Shown here one piece after another: positions 7,040-11,272 of a stretch of DNA of 11,272 bases (position 1 is its first letter; every line of letters begins with the position of its first letter). The translations under genes and the position numbers were made by a program. This DNA comes from OLB6 sp964525565 (GTDB lineage: Bacteria > Bacteroidota > Ignavibacteria > Kapaibacteriales > Kapaibacteriaceae), in contig CAZGHI010000062.1 of NCBI GenBank assembly GCA_964525565.1, positions 1 through 11,272 on the forward strand, written 5' to 3'. Below the pieces are notes generated by a model. That model was not told the DNA's origin, did no database searches, and saw only the letters and a program-made list of their open reading frames with translations.

Positions 7040-8276
7040 CAGCATCGGCGATGCGCGTTTGCGCGGCGCGATGTGCAGGGTATAGTGCAGCAACGGCAGC
7101 CAGCACAAAGCCAACAACAGCCACAGCGATAACGTCGGTAAGGGCAACTTCCACCGGCAGAGCAGGAACGAGAAAACCTTCTGCCATATTGAACTGAACC
7201 CACTGGAATGTAATCTGTCCCCAGCATACACCTAAACCTATAAGCAGCCCTAGCGCAACACTCACCCCCCCCAGGAGCATGCCTTGAATCATGTATAGCC
7301 GCTTAACATCAGCACTTGTAAAACCTATAGTGAGCAGTACGGCAATATCGCGTTGTTTCTTAATCACGCCCAATGTGAGTGAAACCAATACATTAAACGA
7401 GGCAACAAGAACAATGAGCGCTATCACAATAAACGATCCCAGACGCTCCAACTGCATGGTATCAACAAGACCACGATTGGCGTCTTCCCAGGTACGAAGT
7501 TGCAGGGCCTGTTTGCCGTAACTGTTCAGCGCTGATTGCAGAAGCGTGTGTTTCTGAATCAGCACATTTGGGTTGGCAACAACGGCATGCAGAGCAGAAG
7601 GTTCGGTAGCTCTGGTAATGGAGTGGACAACACGGTAAGGGAGATATACACGACCCTGGTCGGCATCACGCGCTATGCTCGACTGAAAGATGCCTGTTAC
7701 AATGCAGCGTTTAGCTGACGGGCGAGTAAGAGTATGCAGCGCCTGCTCAATCATTTGCGGAGAGAACACATCTACATAATCACCGGGCCGGATATTCAGG
7801 CGCTCGGCAATTCCAATCGAGACCACAATACCGGGTACTTCACTGCCGTGCGTTTCGAATGAACCAACAACCACGGAAGAGCGCACACCCTGAAGCACAT
7901 CGTGCCGATCGTTTTCGATACCAATTCCTGTGGCAACGCTAGTTCTGTTACCAGAAACCAGAACCAGCTTGCTCTCAGCAACCGGCATCACGGCTCCCGT
8001 ACCACACTCTGTGCGAAGGAGATGTTCTAGTCGGTTTGCCAGGGCTGATGCATGGCGAAGCGTGGTTCCGCTAACGGGTACCAGCTCTGCATGTGGACCA
8101 AAGCCAATCATGAGGTTGTGCGCCACGCTGCGAAATCCGTTAAATAACGACATCACAATAACCAACGCTGCAGTACCAATGATAATTCCCAGAACGCTGA
8201 TCATTCCGATAGCGCTCATTGCCGAGAATCGCCTCGGCTTCAGGTAGCGCAGCGCGATAAATGTTGTTGGCATCAT
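7026..8276 (-). CDS. ABC transporter permease, LolC/LolE family
   Basis: A 416-residue inner-membrane permease of the LolC/LolE type, the family that extracts lipoproteins from the inner membrane for transport to the outer membrane with the ATPase LolD. The order is typical: a short N-terminus (FIALRYLKPRR), TM1 (about 22-47, with ISVLGIIIGTAALVIVMSLF), a large periplasmic domain (50-275), then TM2 (278-304), TM3 (329-353) and TM4 (380-400). The FtsX-family signature is at KKQRDIAVLLTIGFTSADVKRLYMIQG (306-332). I chose ATG 8276 (MMPTTF); a TTG at 8285 would add three residues. It lies 32 bp after ppk on the same strand. No lolD ATPase gene is in view, so the partner must be elsewhere. Gene ends overlap with hemW by 14 bp, tail to tail. 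LolC and LolE cannot be told apart here. Confidence 0.9.
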   Translation of the reverse strand: MMPTTFIALRYLKPRRFSAMSAIGMISVLGIIIGTAALVIVMSLFNGFRSVAHNLMIGFGPHAELVPVSGTTLRHASALANRLEHLLRTECGTGAVMPVAESKLVLVSGNRTSVATGIGIENDRHDVLQGVRSSVVVGSFETHGSEVPGIVVSIGIAERLNIRPGDYVDVFSPQMIEQALHTLTRPSAKRCIVTGIFQSSIARDADQGRVYLPYRVVHSITRATEPSALHAVVANPNVLIQKHTLLQSALNSYGKQALQLRTWEDANRGLVDTMQLERLGSFIVIALIVLVASFNVLVSLTLGVIKKQRDIAVLLTIGFTSADVKRLYMIQGMLLGGVSVALGLLIGLGVCWGQITFQWVQFNMAEGFLVPALPVEVALTDVIAVAVVGFVLAAVAALYPAHRAAQTRIADAVRVE

Positions 8277-8308
8277 CCCGTACAATCTTACGGATCGGCA
8301 CTGAGAGA

Positions 8309-10485
8309 CTATGTTTTCCGAGCCTGCCGCAGCAATGCCATCTGAACGCGAAAGGCATCTTCCCGACGATATTCCTTCGGCCGTATGTACGATCCGTCTG
8401 GTTGCAGTAGTCGGGCACGCGAAACCGCTGCCAGGTATAAATCCAGTATCTCGCGCAACCTCCTTCGTATCTTCTCGTCGAGAACGGGGAACAACAACTC
8501 CACTCGCCGATCTAAATTCCTGCTCATCCAGTCGGCGCTGCTGATAAACACTTCCGGCGAGCCCCCGTTCCCAAACCAGTAGATGCGGCTATGCTCCAGG
8601 AAACGGTCAAGAATGCTGCGGACGGAGATCGTTTCGCTCACACCCGGCACACCCGGGCGCAATGCGCATACGCCGCGAACAACAAGGTCAATCGTTACTC
8701 CGGCCATACTTGCACGATAAAGAGCGCGAATAATCTCCGGATCGATCAATGCATTCATCTTCGCAATGATGCGCGCATCTCCCCCCCCCCCGGCACTGTG
8801 CTGCTCCCGCTGAATTAGTTGCAGAAAGCGATCCCGCAAATTCACCGGTGCAACACCCAGGTACTGCCAATTCGTGTGCTTACTGTATCCGGTAAGCATG
8901 TTAAACAAGTGAACGAAATCACGTTCCAGCTCCTGGCGTCCGGTAAAGATCCCGATATCGGTGTATATGCGCGATGTTGCAAGGTTGTAGTTACCCGTCC
9001 CAACATGTGCATAGGTAAGCACCTTTGTTCCTTCTTTTCGAATAACAAGGCAAATCTTGCAGTGAACTTTTAGGCCTTGCACGCCATACACAACGTGTAC
9101 CCCACTATTCTCAAGTTCTCGTGCCCAGTTGATGTTTGTTTCTTCGTCGAACCGAGCCTTAAGCTCGACAAATGCTGTTACGTTTTTGCCGTTAGTTGCC
9201 GCACGTTTCAGTGCATCTATTACAGGCGATTTCCCGCCGGCGCGGTACAGGGTGATTTTAATTGCCAGCACTTGCGGATCGGNNNNNNNNNNNNNNNNNN
9301 NNNNNNNNNNNNNNNNNNNNNNNNNNNNNNNTCGAATGGGTGGTGCACCATCACATCCTCGTGTTTGAGCGTTTCAAAGATGGGTACGCTATCGGTGTGG
9401 AATTCGGGCACAACTCTGCTGGTGAATGGTGCATCTTTCAGTCTCCGTTTCTCCAGCTTCATCAGTTCCAGATAATCCTGCAGATTCAGAGGCAAATCCA
9501 AGTGGTACACATCGGTTGGGGCAAGGTCTAACGACTCGAGCAGCACCTTTAAAAGAAATGGTGGCATATCGGTACCCACTTCCAGCCGAACGGCATCGGT
9601 TCCCCACCGACGCTGGCGTATTCCTTCTGCAACTGCCGTTATCAGGTCGTTTGCTTCATCTTCGGCAATGTCAACATCGGCATCACGAGTTACGCGAAAC
9701 GTATGGCTTTCACGCAGTCGCAGCCCTGGAAACAGGCTGTGCGCTTGTGCGCGGATGATTTCTTCCAGTGGAACAAAGTATGCTCCGCTAGGTCGCTGCA
9801 CACGAACCAGACGGGGTAGCGACGAAGGAAGCTGGAGAACGGCAATCTTCATTTCGCCATCTCCGCTAACATCGTCGAACAACACAAATGCAATGTTGAG
9901 TGAGCGGTTCAGCAGCCGTGGAAAGGGGTGTCCGGTGTCCAGAGCAAGTGGCGTGAGCACAGGCATCACATTGTCCAGGAAGTCGGCTTCAAACATCCGC
10001 TGTTCTTCGGACGTTAACTCGTCGAAGCTCAGGATGAAAATTCCCTCCTTCGCAAGCGACGGCATTATGTGATTGTGATAGATATCTGCCTGCCACCGGT
10101 ACAGTGGTATCAGCCGTGCCCGAATCTCGCGCAGTTGTTCTGCTGGCGTCATTCCATCCGGCGACAGCTCCGTAACCCCAAGCTCTTGCTGCTCCATGAG
10201 TCCGGCTACGCGGATCATGAAAAACTCATCCAGATTTGTAGAAAAGATGCTCAGGAATTTGAGTCGCTCCAGCAGCGGATGGCTCACATCGTTAGCTTCT
10301 TCAAGTACGCGACGGTTGAACTCAAGCCAACTTAACTCGCGATTCAGGTACAAACTCTCGTCCGTCAGGTCAACCTCTTTGTCGGTAAGGGGCTTTGCCC
10401 TCGGTGTTCTTGTTGCAGAACGTTTCGCAACTGTGGTTGAACTTCCGTTATCCTTCTGTTTTAACTCAGTTTTACTCTTTGCCAT
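8309..10485 (-). CDS. ppk1: Polyphosphate kinase 1, interrupted by an assembly gap
   Basis: PPK1 reversibly moves the gamma phosphate of ATP onto inorganic polyphosphate. A basic, low-complexity tail (about 1-40) precedes the N domain with LYLNRELSWLEFN (46-58) and LKFLSIFSTNLDEFFMIRVAG, then the head domain. The first part runs to EDVMVHHPF at residue 384, just before the N gap. The second part starts at DPQVLAIKITLYR on the other side and carries VELKARFDEE, the autophosphorylated histidine in GLKVHCKICLVIRKE, the YAHVGTGNYN motif, and the second conserved histidine in FLEHSRIYWF. The two parts are out of frame only because the gap is given as 49 bases. About 41 would fit PPK1 family spacing and yields one frame of 723 codons including the stop. 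An 11-base G tract lies in the second part. It starts 56 bp after the lamin-tail gene and is followed by the permease. Confidence 0.93.
8781..8791. repeat. C11/G11 homopolymer inside ppk1
   Basis: Eleven consecutive C on the plus strand (G in the gene) encode GGGG in SAGGGGDARIIAKMN. The length is enough for slippage during replication or for a sequencing length error. As written, the frame is correct. Confidence 0.9.
9283..9331. other. Assembly gap of 49 N inside ppk1
   Basis: The bases are unknown. The gene parts on each side are in different frames with this length. From PPK1 spacing between HHPFD and DPQV, roughly 13 whole codons plus two bases (41) are expected, which restores a single frame. 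The number 49 is therefore probably an estimate. Confidence 0.95.
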
Positions 10486-10541
10486 ATTACCGTAAGCTAG
10501 TCAGAACCAACGTGCCAACAAAGTAATGGTTTGCTTAAACC

Positions 10542-11222
10542 TTATTCACCAACCACAACCACACCAACATTGCGGTGTGTTCGCGATGACGAAGCGTCAA
10601 CGGCATCGAGTACAAGAAGGTACGGACCGGGTACAACCCTACCACCCTGCGCAGAACATCCATCCCATGCCACAGCCCCTTCACTGCCGGAGAAGTGAGC
10701 ATTCAACAATTGTTTTACCAGGAAGCCTTCAGTTGTACGAACGCAGAGGCTAACGTATGCATGGCGGAAGGGTTGCACGTAGGAGATCACAGACGGATGT
10801 TTTGTGGACATTCTGTTAGACGAAAAGGGCGACGGCGAGGCTGTTAGTGAGCCTACGGCATCGGCAGACATGGCAACCGAGTTCGCAGAGCCCGGTGTGC
10901 CTCCGCGTAACGCACCACTGGACGTCCACGATGCAGGGTGGGCCGATATAAGAGAAGGATTCATTTTTTCCAGGCTGATACCCTTGGTTGATTCCAGTGT
11001 TGGATGATGCCACGTTGAACTGTACCGAAGGAAATCCACCAAGAATCCGTCTTCTGTTCTCAGGATTACGGAATCCGTAGTTAGGTTCAGGTCCATGGAA
11101 GGAGTGCATTGTGCAAGCAGGCCAGACACCATAAATCGGAGCAGGTCAGCAGAGGATGAGATCACCGCATGCTCTCCTGCGCCGAGTATGGTAGGAAGGT
11201 TAATGAATAAAGTTAATATTTC
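10542..11222 (-). pseudogene. Lamin-tail/FlgD-like secreted protein, C-terminal part only
   Basis: The open frame of 226 codons encodes the end of a large extracellular protein. The first part (to about residue 115) fits the second half of a lamin-tail domain: NLPTILGAGEHAVI near its start, then SVILRTEDG, a GISLEKMNPS segment and the hallmark SWTSSGALRGGTPGSANS. After a linker (LTASPSPFSS) comes a FlgD-like domain with ISYVQPF, GFLVKQLLNAHFSGSEGAVAWDG and VPGPYLLVLDAVDA, ending VGVVVVGE. Such ends are common on exported proteins of Bacteroidota-related bacteria and can act as sorting or beta-sandwich modules. An in-frame stop at 11223-11225 coincides with a switch to AT-rich DNA, so the N-terminal part and signal peptide are missing. 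A GTG at 11165 would start in the middle of the domain and is not convincing. It ends 56 bp before ppk1. Confidence 0.75.
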
Positions 11223-11235
11223 TTAAAGATTACAA

Positions 11236-11272
11236 ATGAAAATGGTAAGAAGTTTAATTATTTCAATTTATT
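11236..11272 (+). CDS. Possible gene start running off the window
   Basis: ATG at 11236 opens a frame to the end of the window (MKMVRSLIISIY), which could be the beginning of a signal peptide: basic residues, then hydrophobic ones. The surrounding AT-rich sequence, with an A-rich stretch before the ATG, resembles start regions in AT-rich Bacteroidota. Only 12 codons are visible, so this is weak. Confidence 0.22.
   Translation, partial: MKMVRSLIISIY

Noticed and set aside
9077..9607. Frames that run through the 49-N gap on either strand
   Set aside because: They combine undefined codons with antisense ppk1 sequence and have no coding signature of their own.
10486..10541. Bacteroidota-type promoter before ppk1
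   Set aside because: On the minus strand TACTTTG is one base short of TAnnTTTG and no -33 element is clear, so I did not list it.
10542..11165. Complete protein starting at GTG 11165
   Set aside because: The frame is open to 11222 and the residues before the GTG (NLPTILGAGEHA) belong to the lamin-tail domain, so the GTG is internal.

Overview
The window looks like a draft or metagenome-derived scaffold: it carries two runs of N, at 4780-4789 and 9283-9331. The central ~10.4 kb (about 780 to 11205) has balanced-to-GC-rich composition. Several signs point to a lineage in or near Bacteroidota/Chlorobiota (FCB group). These are the C-terminal piece of a lamin-tail-domain secreted protein with a FlgD-like end domain, the lack of Shine-Dalgarno sequences before lepA and both lepB genes, and a TAnnTTTG-type -7 box upstream of lepA. 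No rRNA, tRNA, CRISPR array or transposase was found. The taxonomic call is an inference.

Layout, left to right. (1) 1-780: AT-rich DNA with one secreted hypothetical protein (minus strand), a hairpin after its stop and an 8-bp direct repeat on both sides. It looks foreign and cassette-like. (2) 796-2311, minus strand: a Gdx/SugE-like SMR transporter, then a previously unlisted 55-codon small frame, then a two-domain GNAT acetyltransferase, packed like a small operon. A possible gene remnant lies beyond it. (3) 2496-7039, plus strand: lepA, two adjacent type I signal peptidases and hemW, spaced 26 bp, 7 bp and a 4-bp ATGA overlap, so almost certainly one transcript. (4) 7026-10485, minus strand: ppk1 followed by a LolC/LolE-type permease, whose end overlaps the end of hemW tail to tail by 14 bp. 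(5) 10542-11222, minus strand: the C-terminal 226 codons of a lamin-tail/FlgD-like secreted protein. It is cut off where the sequence turns AT-rich again, and a possible new gene start (plus strand) runs off the window.

Functionally the core is housekeeping: translation elongation factor 4, signal-peptide removal, the HemW radical-SAM protein, polyphosphate synthesis and lipoprotein export. LepA and signal peptidase are classic operon partners. The interest lies mainly at the edges: AT-rich DNA at both ends with a truncated gene at the right junction, the coupled small frame between transporter and acetyltransferase, the signal peptidase pair, and long poly-C/G tracts inside four genes. I see no convincing undescribed multi-gene system. 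The ppk gene appears broken only because the N-gap is probably mis-sized.
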